Of a stretch of DNA of 31,883 bases, positions 1 through 8,500 are shown in pieces. This DNA comes from a virus. The notes under the pieces are model-generated. The model was not told the DNA's origin and did not search any database. It saw only the letters and a list, made by a program, of their open reading frames with translations. Position numbers and translations under genes: made by a program. Position 1 is the first letter of the stretch; every line of letters begins with the position of its first letter. The stretch covers positions 1 to 31,883 of IMG/VR virus record IMGVR_UViG_3300015360_000129; one strand, written 5' to 3'.

Positions 1-171
1 CTCAACTACAAAATCAAAAACCGCGGTCAGTCCATCCACCAACGGCCCTATGATCTTCTCAACTACAAAATCAAAAACCGCGGTCAGTCCATCCACCAAC
101 GGCCCTATGATCTTCTCAACTACGAAATTAAAAACCGCAGTTAAGCCCTGAATAATAGGCTGTAGAACTTT
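1..171. repeat. 57-bp tandem repeat inside the tape measure gene
   Basis: Bases 1-57 and 58-114 are identical, and 115-171 is a diverged third copy. The 57-bp period keeps the reading frame and encodes the 19-residue unit VVEKIIGPLVDGLTAVFDF. More copies may lie beyond the window edge. Confidence 0.93.
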
Positions 172-3100
172 GTTCCATATCCACCTCCAAGTGCGCGTTA
201 GTGCATCGAGAAACTTCTGCCAGAGCCCGGTGATTACTACGTTGGCCAACTCAATCGTGGCCTGGATAGCGTCGGGCACATTCTTAGAATCCCCCAGTCT
301 CTTGGCTGCTGACGCCGCTGCGTTGAGGTCGAGAACTTTGAACACCTGCGAAGATTCTTTTGCGACAGCTTTCCCTAGTTTAGATATCCCTTTTTCCAGC
401 TTCCCTGGAAGGTCACCAATAGCAGCTATTGGAGAGCCCTTACCAAAATTAATTCCACCGAATATTGCGCCGAGTCCGCGCTTAAGTCCGTTGATAATTC
501 CGTTGACGATTGCCATCACAAGACGGGGAAGCATTTTAAGAAATGCCCCGGCAATCTTTTCAAGCCCGCCCCCGATTAAGAAATCTATAAAGGCTGCGGT
601 AATCTCGTCCATCGCGCCGATAATTCCGGTCATAAGAGATTCCACAATGTTTGGAATCCACTTTATGATCGACATAACGATGCCAGGAATAGCCTGAATA
701 AGTTGGGTGATTATTTGCGGGATGGCTTTAAAAAGCTCATCAATAAGCCCTGGAATAATGGAAAGAAACTTATCAATCATTCCTGGAAGTGCAGCAAATA
801 TTTTCCCGGTAAGCTCGGGAAGCCTCTGCATAAAATTAGTAAGCGCAGCCGCCACGGAATCCACCAGCGCTGGGAAAGCGTCGATCAGCTTCGTGATCAT
901 CCCACTGACCCCGGTCATTAGCTTATCGACTACTCCGGGGGCTTTTTCGGCAAAATTCAACATGCTGTTGAGCAGTGCATCAAACGCCTTCATGAGCAGG
1001 TCGGGTAGCTTATCTATCAAATTATTGAGCGCATCGGCCAGCTTCTGGATAAACTCTGGATCAAACATCTTGGCCACCACGCCCATGATGTGGCCAAATA
1101 GGCTGCCCATCATGCCCGAAAACTTAGCAAACGCTGCTGTAACCTCCATGACATTTTCAGCGCTGCTAGTTTTAAATTTTTTGTCGAAAAGAATAGCCCC
1201 GCCAAGAATCGCCCCGCCAACCAGGTTGGCGGAACCCTTCATGAAGCCTTTCCAGGAGTTGAAGAACTCTCCAGCACCCTCCGCAAATGCGGCGATAGTC
1301 TCGGCCGCCATCATATCGATGTTGGTCCCAAACATTTTATTGAAAGCAGGCAACGCCGCGTTAATTGCTTTACCAATTTCTAAAGCCGTGTTTCCAACAA
1401 CCTGCGCTACCGGGTTCATCCTGCTAATGTTAGCTGCAGCGTTGGCAAGAATCTTCATGTCCGCAACTTGCTTCTCTAGCTCTACTTGCTTCTTTAAGTC
1501 GGCAATAATTTTGTCGCCTAGCGGACCCGCAAGCTTACCTTCCAAGAAAAGCTGGTTTTTCTTTTCTTCTATTATTGCAAGCGTAGCTTCTAGCTGCTGC
1601 TGGATGCCTGCTACTATCTGGTCTTGGTCGTCAAGAAGCTGGATATTTAGCTTAGAGTTTTCAGTTCCCAGGTCTTGGAGTATCTTGAACTGCTCGGCTT
1701 CCATCTTGTTAGCTTCGTCGAGGATTCTCTTCACTTCTTCGGCAGCACGCTTCTTAATCTCGGTGAGCTTCTTTACTGCCTCGGCCTCGTTGTTAGCAGC
1801 AATCGCCGCTTGCAGCTTTTTATACTGTTCTAGATCGTGGCCGCGAAGCTCTGCCAGCTTGCCTTGACCCTCCATGGTCTTAGCAAGCTGCTTTAGTTCT
1901 TCGGTGCCCTTAGCTCTAATCGCCTCAACTTCCCTGTCGTTAAGCTCCAGAGCCCTAATAGCTTGGTCATTGATAGCCTTAGCAAGATCCTCTACGCCCT
2001 TCTTACGAAGTTTCTGAATCTCAAGGGCACTTCTTTGAGTTTGTATAGCTGCTTTTTCAATGTCGTCAGCACTAGCTGGTGACGGAGCATTCTCTACTTT
2101 GACGCCTTCTTTGCTGAGAAGCTTTCCTGCGGAGAATTTCACGATGTTCTCAGGAGTCGGCATGATAACTTCTGCACCGATCTTGAAAACTCCAATGTTC
2201 CGCAGGTTGTTTAAGAGCTTGGTGGACTCCCGGAACTTTTCATTAGCCCTGTCGAACTCATCCCCCAGCACGTCGATTTTTAAGCTGGCCATGACTTCAT
2301 CAGAAAGCTTCATGGACCCAGCGAAACCCCTCATCATTTTCTCAAGGGCCACTGCTGTACGCATCACGCCCTTGTTGAACTCTTCGAGTCGCTTAGGAGC
2401 GAAGGTTCGCGTAAAAGCAGTATCGAGCTGGTACATCTCAGCAACCAGCTTTGCCTTCTGAGCAGCCAGTTCCTTAGTGCGAGCTGTGGTGTCGGTGAAC
2501 AAGCCCTTCACTGAGTTCAGCATGAGCTGATACCCCACGCCTGCCATCTCCAGGGCCTTGCCAATCTCAAGCCAGCCAATCACCACTACCTTTGCACTCT
2601 CGGTCATGGTGCGAGTGAACAGCATAATGATGCTCACATGGTCTTTGATCGCCGTAGCATTCTTCCCCGTGGCGTCTGTGAGCGCTTCAGTCTTGGGAAT
2701 CAAGAAGGCAATCTGGGTCTGCAGTTCTTCGAAAGCCTTGGAAGCAAAGTAGATGGCCCCAATTACCGCTGAGCCGGTTATAAACAATGGATTAGTTACA
2801 ATGGCCACAGCGAATTGAACTAGAGATGCAGTGGCAAGCGCAGCGCCACGGGCTATGGTTATCCACCCTGCCTTGGTGAACAACATACTAGCTACGAAGG
2901 CGTAAACTCTTGCCGTAGCAGTAGTTAGAATCAGTACAAAGTTCCTGTAGGCCGCGACCGTCACTGGGATCGCGATCTGCCCCAGCGCTAGGAACACGTC
3001 TTTGAGGCTTTTGATGGCAATAACCTGGATACCCAGGCTCTTGGAGACGGTGCCCAAAACAATATTTAAGACACTTTGGAATACCGCGCTCTGCTTAACT

Positions 3101-5283
3101 GCGAGGTTAAGCAGATCGAACACGCCTTTGAGAGACGTGATAGTGATAACCATAGAAATAAACATGCCAGCCAGCTTCAGGGTCACGGCCAGAATCTCTA
3201 CGAATGAACCCACCACGTCGAAAACCACGTCTGGAAGCGCTGTGAACCACTGCACTACCGTTGACTGCGCCCGTGCTAGATCCACAAAGAAAAAGCTGGT
3301 GCTCCCGAGCTTAGCTTGTAGTAGCTCGATAGATTGTTGGTATTGCTTAGTAGCGCCAGCAAGTGTGTTGAGCTGGTTTGTTGCACCGCCCACAAGGGGG
3401 ATGGTCTGCTCCATAAGCACATTAAGGGCGACTTGCGCCTTCTTATGCACGTCGAGGTTGGAGATTACAAGGTTTTGTTGCTTGGCGTATTTGGAATGTT
3501 GGAGAGCGGACTCTGTGAGGAAGATACCCATGTCCTGAAGGGATGCCGCGTTACCTGCTAGACCGCGTGCGATGGCCAAAGACACATGCGCAAGGTCCAT
3601 TCCAGTCACTGCGGCAATATCTCCAGCACGCTTTAGGAGCGCCGCGTTCTGCTCCGCAGTAAGGCCAAGCGCCGCACCCTCAGCAATGAGGATCTTGACT
3701 GATTTCTGAATCTCATCAATACCGAAGTTTGTGGTCTGAACCATTACCCCGATAGTATCGTTCCACTTTTCCAAAGATCCCACGGCGCTGACGCCCATGG
3801 TCTTTCCAAACCCTCTGACGGTGAACTCGAAAGCCGCCGTGATCGTCTGCATCCTCGCAAACTTAGCTTCCCACTGGTCCGTTACCGCGAGCAGTTTGTC
3901 ACCAATTGTTGAAATCAAACTCCCTAGCACGCCTATGAGGATCGTGGTGCCTGATGCAAGGCTAATCGAGAACACACCCGCCATCTGTAGGGCCGAACCT
4001 ATCGTCTGCAAAAATGAATTTTCGGTCTGCTTCAAGGCCGTACCCAGCCCGAGCATGCCCGCACCTAGTAAGTTCGTGGTGTCTAAAGCTGCAAGGAATC
4101 CCTTACCCAGAAACCCTACTTCCTGCCCAAACTTCAGCGCCGAAGTAGTCCCTTTAATTGCAGACTCCACAAAAAAGGCCACGCCTGATGCAAGCTTCTT
4201 ATCGAGAATGAGCGCCAACTCCAAAGCATATTCTCTGGCCCGAATGATTGCGGGAGCTAGGTTCTTGAAGCCGCTTTCTAAAAGTCCTAGCCCCTTAGCT
4301 GCCGCGTTCTGACTTAGCTCTGTAAGGAATGGGAGCACCTTTTTCGCGGATTCGGTAAAGGTCTTAGACACCACGTTGAAGACCGTGACAATCTTCTTGC
4401 CGGCAATCTCGGTGATGTATTGCAGCTCTAAGAGAAGCTGCTGCCAACGGTTAATCTGTGCCGCGCCGCCCGTGGCCCCACCGAAAGTACCAAACCAAAC
4501 ATTACGAAATTCGTTAACGATCTTTCCGGTCGTGGACATCACGTTGCCAAGCGTTCGGAACAACGTCTTAAGCCGCCCGAACCCCTCTAACGTCTTGTTG
4601 TTGAAAGACACTAGCTCGACAAATGTGCGCTGTACAAACGATGCCGCACTGCTTAGGTTCGTGAATGCCTCGGTAAATTTTCTGGATAGTTCGATCCCGT
4701 AGATCTGGACTTGCTGGTAGCCCTGAAAGATCTGTTTCTGCTCGTTAAACGCCTTGCCTACAAGCTGGAAAGTACCCATAAACGCTTGCGCAGCATCCTT
4801 GGACCTTTCAAAACCCTTCGATAACCTAGTCATAGAGTCTGCTATGAGTGGCCCTAGGTCGCGCTTGAACGCGAGGATCGCCTGGCTTGCCTGAACGATC
4901 TGGCCCGTGAACTGGATAATGGGCTGGAAGTTATTGAAGGCCGCCACGGTCGCCGCTAGCACTGCGAAGCCCTGTGTAGCTTCCCTTGTGCGGTCTTTGA
5001 CCCGGTCTAGCTTCTTCTCGGTGCGCTCAAACTGGTCGGACAGCTCACTCGTAGACTTGCTGGCTTTCCTGACTGCACGATTCAGTTGCTCGATTTCGTT
5101 TTGGGGAAGCTTTTTGATGGCTGTGGCAATTGACTTGTAATCTTTTTCAAGCCTCTTCAGCTCATCCTGGATCTTTCGCGTCTGCTTCGCGTTCTCCGAA
5201 AGACTCTTATTTAAATCCTCAACACCACGCTTTGCGGGCTTAGTGTTTACTTCTATATTTACTAAGAGATCTTCCTTAGCCAT
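1..5283 (-). CDS. Tape measure protein, C-terminus cut by window edge
   Basis: The minus-strand frame is open from an ATG at 5283 to base 1, at least 1,761 codons, ending without a stop. It begins MAKEDLLVNIEVNTKPAKRG and is rich in long helices. There are hydrophobic stretches in the middle (around bases 2550-3150), a charged coiled-coil region (about 1500-2060), a run of 11-residue hydrophobic repeats (about 620-1000) and a 19-residue tandem repeat at the left edge. Great length, helical and hydrophobic composition, and position directly after the chaperone frameshift product are the classic signs of a siphovirus tape measure, which sets tail length and fills the tail tube. The ATG follows the TAA of the frameshifted product with no gap, and a GGGAAG ribosome site lies 9 bases upstream. 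The long plus-strand frames in this region are shadows. Confidence 0.93.
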   Translation of the reverse strand, partial: MAKEDLLVNIEVNTKPAKRGVEDLNKSLSENAKQTRKIQDELKRLEKDYKSIATAIKKLPQNEIEQLNRAVRKASKSTSELSDQFERTEKKLDRVKDRTREATQGFAVLAATVAAFNNFQPIIQFTGQIVQASQAILAFKRDLGPLIADSMTRLSKGFERSKDAAQAFMGTFQLVGKAFNEQKQIFQGYQQVQIYGIELSRKFTEAFTNLSSAASFVQRTFVELVSFNNKTLEGFGRLKTLFRTLGNVMSTTGKIVNEFRNVWFGTFGGATGGAAQINRWQQLLLELQYITEIAGKKIVTVFNVVSKTFTESAKKVLPFLTELSQNAAAKGLGLLESGFKNLAPAIIRAREYALELALILDKKLASGVAFFVESAIKGTTSALKFGQEVGFLGKGFLAALDTTNLLGAGMLGLGTALKQTENSFLQTIGSALQMAGVFSISLASGTTILIGVLGSLISTIGDKLLAVTDQWEAKFARMQTITAAFEFTVRGFGKTMGVSAVGSLEKWNDTIGVMVQTTNFGIDEIQKSVKILIAEGAALGLTAEQNAALLKRAGDIAAVTGMDLAHVSLAIARGLAGNAASLQDMGIFLTESALQHSKYAKQQNLVISNLDVHKKAQVALNVLMEQTIPLVGGATNQLNTLAGATKQYQQSIELLQAKLGSTSFFFVDLARAQSTVVQWFTALPDVVFDVVGSFVEILAVTLKLAGMFISMVITITSLKGVFDLLNLAVKQSAVFQSVLNIVLGTVSKSLGIQVIAIKSLKDVFLALGQIAIPVTVAAYRNFVLILTTATARVYAFVASMLFTKAGWITIARGAALATASLVQFAVAIVTNPLFITGSAVIGAIYFASKAFEELQTQIAFLIPKTEALTDATGKNATAIKDHVSIIMLFTRTMTESAKVVVIGWLEIGKALEMAGVGYQLMLNSVKGLFTDTTARTKELAAQKAKLVAEMYQLDTAFTRTFAPKRLEEFNKGVMRTAVALEKMMRGFAGSMKLSDEVMASLKIDVLGDEFDRANEKFRESTKLLNNLRNIGVFKIGAEVIMPTPENIVKFSAGKLLSKEGVKVENAPSPASADDIEKAAIQTQRSALEIQKLRKKGVEDLAKAINDQAIRALELNDREVEAIRAKGTEELKQLAKTMEGQGKLAELRGHDLEQYKKLQAAIAANNEAEAVKKLTEIKKRAAEEVKRILDEANKMEAEQFKILQDLGTENSKLNIQLLDDQDQIVAGIQQQLEATLAIIEEKKNQLFLEGKLAGPLGDKIIADLKKQVELEKQVADMKILANAAANISRMNPVAQVVGNTALEIGKAINAALPAFNKMFGTNIDMMAAETIAAFAEGAGEFFNSWKGFMKGSANLVGGAILGGAILFDKKFKTSSAENVMEVTAAFAKFSGMMGSLFGHIMGVVAKMFDPEFIQKLADALNNLIDKLPDLLMKAFDALLNSMLNFAEKAPGVVDKLMTGVSGMITKLIDAFPALVDSVAAALTNFMQRLPELTGKIFAALPGMIDKFLSIIPGLIDELFKAIPQIITQLIQAIPGIVMSIIKWIPNIVESLMTGIIGAMDEITAAFIDFLIGGGLEKIAGAFLKMLPRLVMAIVNGIINGLKRGLGAIFGGINFGKGSPIAAIGDLPGKLEKGISKLGKAVAKESSQVFKVLDLNAAASAAKRLGDSKNVPDAIQATIELANVVITGLWQKFLDALTRTWRWIWNKVLQPIIQGLTAVFNFVVEKIIGPLVDGLTAVFDFVVEKIIGPLVDGLTAVFDFVVE
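620..1000. repeat. 33-bp (11-residue) degenerate repeats in tape measure
   Basis: The protein reads through units such as IPGLIDELFKA, IPQIITQLIQA, IPGIVMSIIKW and IPNIVESLMTG. A proline recurs every 11 residues and matching GGAAT-type bases recur every 33 bp (near 685, 718, 751 and 784). The units diverge towards 1000. Similar 11-residue periodicity is known in tape measure proteins. The outer limits given are approximate. Confidence 0.75.
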
Positions 5284-5736
5284 TTATTTATGCTTCCCTG
5301 GTGTGCCCCGTCCTGTCGGCTGGCGTGCCTTCTTATCGTCATCACCTACGAACATCCTAACCCGAGACATAAACTTTAGCCCCTCGTAGGCTGGACCAAA
5401 CCACGCAAGCAGCGAAACAAACCAGGCTGGTTGATCGGCAATCCCCCCTGCAATAAGCATAGTCTTTTGCTCAACTGCGACAACCATAAGCTCGAAAATG
5501 CCAATGGCCTCTTGGTCCCATGTCGCTTTAGCTGGACAAAAACCATAGAGGCCACCCCCTTCGTTAATCCTGACTGGGAAGACGTTGCTATCCTCCGCAG
5601 TGAAATCCCACCTGTCCTCCCTACATCTTCGTAGTTTCTGGGTGGGAAGGGGGCAACGTCTGCAATCAAACGTTCTCCCCTTTTTTTCTAGTTTAGCGTG
5701 GTCTGTAAACTGTAGCTCAAGAAGTGCCTCTAGCTT
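5284..5736 (-). CDS. Frameshift-only extension of the tail assembly chaperone (GT-type product)
   Basis: This frame has no good start of its own and is open from the slippery site of the preceding gene to a TAA at 5284-5286. A -1 slip on A AAA AAA (5736-5742) would continue as KLEALLELQFTDHAKLEKKG and add 150 residues to the first 147 of the upstream protein, about 297 in total. The extension carries CRRC, then two further cysteines (RRC and GFC), and ends in a basic tail. In lambda-like phages the G/GT pair made this way binds the tape measure during tail assembly, and the position just before the tape measure fits exactly. An internal ATG at 5487 could yield only the last 67 residues; I consider that less likely. 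The frameshift is inferred from sequence, not shown. Confidence 0.8.
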   Translation of the reverse strand, partial: KLEALLELQFTDHAKLEKKGRTFDCRRCPLPTQKLRRCREDRWDFTAEDSNVFPVRINEGGGLYGFCPAKATWDQEAIGIFELMVVAVEQKTMLIAGGIADQPAWFVSLLAWFGPAYEGLKFMSRVRMFVGDDDKKARQPTGRGTPGKHK

Positions 5737-6176
5737 TTTTTTGGCAAGTCCGCTGTTCCTTCACCCGCCGAATTACGCCGGGCATTGTAGAGGTCCATCA
5801 TGACACCGCTGTTGTACAGCGAGTTCACCACGTCCATCGAAGCGTAGCCGTCCTTGTCCTTCTTGAATGCTTCCGCACCTGGGCCTTCCATGCCCACAAG
5901 CGCACACCGAACTTCATCCATGATGAAGCTGATGTTGACGCTTGCTTTACCGTCGTCAAACGACACCTGGCTATTCATGACGCGCTTCGTGTCCTTGTAG
6001 GGCAACGTGCGCTTCATAATAAACTTGGTGCTAGGACCTTGGATCGGGAGCTTGGACTCATCGAGGTCTTTGAGGTACTGCTCATAGACCTCGTCAGCCA
6101 CGCCCTTAATCGAAGAGTCTTTGCTAACGATCACAGACACAGTTTTATCAGTGTCCATGTTTAATAAGAATGCCAT
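5730..6176 (-). CDS. Tail assembly chaperone (G-type)
   Basis: A 148-residue protein starting at ATG 6176 behind a strong AAGGGGG ribosome site. It lies between the tail tube gene and the tape measure, the place of the gpG-like chaperone in siphoviruses. The sequence is mixed alpha/beta with no membrane segment or signal peptide. Its last codons are CCA AAA AAA AGC TAG, which put an A8 run two codons before the stop, in frame for A AAA AAA slippage. An AAGGA lies about 14 bases upstream of the run and could act as an internal Shine-Dalgarno stimulator, as in dnaX. I see no convincing hairpin downstream by eye. Function is assigned by position and the slippery site, not by a sequence motif. 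Confidence 0.8.
   Translation of the reverse strand: MAFLLNMDTDKTVSVIVSKDSSIKGVADEVYEQYLKDLDESKLPIQGPSTKFIMKRTLPYKDTKRVMNSQVSFDDGKASVNISFIMDEVRCALVGMEGPGAEAFKKDKDGYASMDVVNSLYNSGVMMDLYNARRNSAGEGTADLPKKS
5734..5742 (-). promoter_or_regulatory. Predicted -1 ribosomal frameshift site (A AAA AAA)
   Basis: On the minus strand the zero-frame codons CCA AAA AAA AGC TAG contain a perfect X XXY YYZ heptamer made of adenines. After a -1 slip the next codon is AAG (5736-5734) and the frame stays open for 150 codons. The A8 run could also allow transcriptional slippage. Confidence 0.75.
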
Positions 6177-6211
6177 CCAGTCCCCCTTGTGCTTGCAAAA
6201 GTGCTATATCT

Positions 6212-7444
6212 TTAGAGGAAAGATATAGTTACTTCGTCCGCAAGGTCAAGGCCAGTCTGGTAGGAAGTACCTGTAAAGGTAACAGGAATCGTGCCGGTGT
6301 CCGGTACGGAAATCTCAGGAATTGGAAAGATGTTTTTGGGTACTAAGATCTCTAGATGACGACCAGCCGCTGATCCCAAGATCAGCGTGATGTTATCACC
6401 CGTAAAGCTCTTTAAGCCGTTGAGGAACTCAACTAGCTCATGGTTCAAGTTCAACTCCAGGGTTAGCTCCGAAGTGAAGCGCCCACCTGGGGTGAAGATC
6501 CGACCACCCAAGCCCTCTGCGCCGAAGCAAAAGTCTTGTGGCTCGTGGTTGTTGGTCATGTTGATGGTCGCAGAGCGCACGCAATCTGCGCTGCTGAGTC
6601 CTGCAATCGTGATCGAACCCACAAGGCCCGTCTGAGGATTGTTGATCGCGAGCGGCGTGGTCGGCTCGTAGTACACGAGGTATACAGGGTTAACCGTACC
6701 ATCCGAGTCCGCGAGCACTGCACCAGACAACGTGACCGTGGTCGAGGTCGCCGCAGTAACCGTGCGTGGCGTACCATCGGGCGTATCGGTTGAACGCGTG
6801 GTGCCGTTCGACTTGACGATCATGACCTTGCTACCAACTGGGAAGCGCGTTCCCTCGGTTGCTGCCACGGTTACAATGTTTGCTGCGTTAGCAGTGATCG
6901 ACTTCGACATGCCGACAAGTAACGAGGTCTTAGCCATGCCAGACCATTCAACTTGCGCCTGGCCGTCGCCTGGGAAGGAAGCATTACCGGCTTCTACGAA
7001 AGCGCCGGAAGCTTGCTTCGACCAGAGATCGCCCACTTCGAAGATCGAGAAGGTAAGGTCTGGAGCAATCTCACTGGTGTACACCAGCGGCGCAACAGTC
7101 GTCTCTTTGCCCATCAAGGACTTGAAGAGGACGCGCATACCAGGGTCAATCTCTGCTGTGCTTGCAGCGCCCAGCGCGGTGTCAATATTGAAGAACGTGG
7201 GCAACGTCCAGCTTGTGGTCGTCTTTTGCTTGATGATTGACGTGTGGTGACGGCCAGACTTATGGGGGCTTGATTCAATTGGCTGAGAGAAGTTAACACT
7301 CGCGCCATTCAGGGTAAAAATGAAATCGGCACCCGTGGGTGCTTCCAAAATACCGCGAGTGGTTTCTTCTTTAATGAAGATCTTTTGCTCAAGGGCGATG
7401 GAGTCATTCGTTGAAGCATAAATCGAAGCGTAATTTTTGGCCAC
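6212..7444 (-). CDS. Major tail tube protein
   Basis: A 410-residue, beta-rich protein with little charge clustering. It contains early segments of the sort EETTRGILEAPTG and ends in a strand-rich region with FTGTSYQTGLDLADEV. Size, composition and position between the tail terminator and the chaperone pair point to the siphovirus tail tube subunit that polymerises around the tape measure. Roughly residues 185-265 form a Thr/Ala/Val-rich insertion (around PVGSKVMIVKSNGTTR) that may be a separate surface domain. The start is GTG at 7444 with AAAGGGG upstream at good spacing. A domain search with Phage_tube-type profiles would settle the family. Confidence 0.82.
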   Translation of the reverse strand: MAKNYASIYASTNDSIALEQKIFIKEETTRGILEAPTGADFIFTLNGASVNFSQPIESSPHKSGRHHTSIIKQKTTTSWTLPTFFNIDTALGAASTAEIDPGMRVLFKSLMGKETTVAPLVYTSEIAPDLTFSIFEVGDLWSKQASGAFVEAGNASFPGDGQAQVEWSGMAKTSLLVGMSKSITANAANIVTVAATEGTRFPVGSKVMIVKSNGTTRSTDTPDGTPRTVTAATSTTVTLSGAVLADSDGTVNPVYLVYYEPTTPLAINNPQTGLVGSITIAGLSSADCVRSATINMTNNHEPQDFCFGAEGLGGRIFTPGGRFTSELTLELNLNHELVEFLNGLKSFTGDNITLILGSAAGRHLEILVPKNIFPIPEISVPDTGTIPVTFTGTSYQTGLDLADEVTISFL

Positions 7445-7465
7445 CGCTAGTCCCCTTTGTAAAAG

Positions 7466-7900
7466 TCAGCATGAACCCGTTAAATTATCATAGTATTGGA
7501 CAGAAAAATCTATCCTAGAGATGTAATAGGGCTCTAATAAATGTAAGTCGGATATGTTCCCAGTATAGATCAGATGCACCACGCCTGGAATCCCCAAGTT
7601 TGGCTGGAGCCAAAGAGCCTGCTCGATGGTTCGCCTAAGCTCAAAGAGTCCCTTCTGATCCACAACCCCCGCTATATCGGACTTCATGATTAATTCTAAA
7701 GAAAGATTCCAATCTTTTTTTACGCGCCCGCGCTCGTGGACAATAGTCTGCCCATTGTCCCATATCTGTACGGCTGGTAACTCATGAGCCCCAAAGTCGC
7801 TAATTGCCAACTTGATTCGGTCAAAGGACACGTAGTTCACACCGGCTACTGCTGTGGTTACGGCCACCACCCTATCCACAATGTCCGATTCTATGCTCAT
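7466..7900 (-). CDS. Tail terminator / tail completion protein
   Basis: A 144-residue protein following the HK97 gp10-like gene and preceding the tail tube gene, which is the usual place of the tail terminator (lambda gpU or HK97 gp9-like). It starts MSIESDIVDRVVAV, has a helical N-terminus and then alternating strands with LPAVQIWDNGQT and a central ELRRTIEQALW helix, as is common in this group. The ATG at 7900 overlaps a TGA (ATGA) and has AGGGG at 9 bases. Its first nine codons and ribosome site have been copied twice upstream (see the 47-bp repeat), so ribosomes reach this gene through a chain of coupled mini-ORFs. Confidence 0.7.
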   Translation of the reverse strand: MSIESDIVDRVVAVTTAVAGVNYVSFDRIKLAISDFGAHELPAVQIWDNGQTIVHERGRVKKDWNLSLELIMKSDIAGVVDQKGLFELRRTIEQALWLQPNLGIPGVVHLIYTGNISDLHLLEPYYISRIDFSVQYYDNLTGSC

Positions 7901-7947
7901 TTAAAAAGGCCCCTAATTATATCCACAATGTCCGATTCTATGCTCAT
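7897..7947 (-). CDS. Coupled mini-ORF 2 (16 residues)
   Basis: ATG at 7947 to TGA at 7897 encodes MSIESDIVDIIRGLFK. It is made by the 47-bp duplication: the first nine residues equal the tail terminator start and the last seven equal the gp10-like C-terminus. AGGGG stands 9 bases before the ATG, and both ends overlap neighbours by ATGA. Translation is plausible; function is unknown and may be nil. Confidence 0.5.
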   Translation of the reverse strand: MSIESDIVDIIRGLFK

Positions 7948-7994
7948 TTAAAAAGGCCCCTAATTATATCCACAATGTCCGATTCTATGCTCAT
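7944..7994 (-). CDS. Coupled mini-ORF 1 (16 residues)
   Basis: ATG at 7994 overlaps the stop of the gp10-like gene (ATGA) and the frame ends at TGA 7944-7946, which itself overlaps the next ATG. The peptide MSIESDIVDIIRGLFK is identical to mini-ORF 2. It is a product of tandem duplication; whether the peptide has a role is unknown. Confidence 0.5.
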   Translation of the reverse strand: MSIESDIVDIIRGLFK

Positions 7995-8500
7995 TTAAAA
8001 AGGCCCCTAATTATATCTAGTATGCGACCTTTATGCGTGCGCACTGCTGGACGCAAATAGGGCCTCGCCATAAAACGGTTCCCTTGCACCACGCCTTTGC
8101 TAACTCGCGGACCCTTTAGCTTACCCCTATCACGCAGTGCAGCAAACATTGCCCGGCGCTGACGGTCGGTGAAAGGCCCCCCGAACTCGTGCATCGAGGC
8201 ATACGGGATACCAAAAGATCCCGTGCGCACACCCACGCGGTTGCCATTTTTGTAGAACTCCGAGCGAATGGAGTTAAGAAGCCGCCCCGTGTCAATTGCA
8301 CCGTGCCCACGAATGTTTAATTTAGCTTGAGACTCAATCAAGAACCCGATTCGCAGCATGGCCTCCCGCAGCTTGGGGGAGTCAGGGCCTAGGCTCCGCA
8401 TCTTGCGAGCTATCCGGCGTTCAATTTCATCGGCTAGGTTGTTCAAAGGGACTGTAGCCACTGTTACCTCGTGACTAGCGGAATGTCGCCTGTGGGCCAT
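7991..8500 (-). CDS. HK97 gp10-like head-tail/tail-completion protein
   Basis: Up to 169 residues, basic. It shows features of the HK97 gp10 family: an N-terminal helix (LADEIERRIARKM), a central DTGRLLNSIRSEF followed by a GIPYASMHEFGG turn, and a C-terminal ARPYLRPA close to the end. Such proteins act at the head-tail interface or in tail completion. The longest frame starts at ATG 8500 inside the preceding gene. A GTG at 8461, just after that gene's TAA and with GAGGT before it, is an equally good start (156 residues). It ends in IIRGLFK and TGA, which overlaps the first ATG of the 47-bp repeat chain. Confidence 0.85.
   Translation of the reverse strand: MAHRRHSASHEVTVATVPLNNLADEIERRIARKMRSLGPDSPKLREAMLRIGFLIESQAKLNIRGHGAIDTGRLLNSIRSEFYKNGNRVGVRTGSFGIPYASMHEFGGPFTDRQRRAMFAALRDRGKLKGPRVSKGVVQGNRFMARPYLRPAVRTHKGRILDIIRGLFK

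Larger units (their letters stand above)
7874..8017. repeat. Three tandem 47-bp repeats at the gp10/tail terminator junction
   Basis: Units lie at 7874-7920, 7921-7967 and 7968-8014 and appear identical; similarity fades after 8017. On the minus strand each unit holds the end of the upstream gene (codons for IIRGLFK, then TGA), a ribosome site (AGGGG) and the start of the tail terminator gene (ATGAGCATA). The unit length is exactly one 51-base mini-ORF minus its 4-base ATGA overlap. Confidence 0.95.

Noticed and set aside
707-1867. Long plus-strand open frame (386 codons) across the tape measure gene
   Set aside because: It is antisense to a continuous tape measure frame, is Ser/Ile/Pro-rich in the way shadow frames are, and has no neighbours on its strand.
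5376-5669. Separate minus-strand frame of 97 codons in the chaperone-tape measure gap
   Set aside because: It is in a different frame from the frameshift product, which covers the same bases without a stop and links the A8 site to the tape measure start.
7874-8017. 47-bp repeats as a CRISPR array
   Set aside because: The units are directly adjacent with no spacers and come from the ends of flanking genes.
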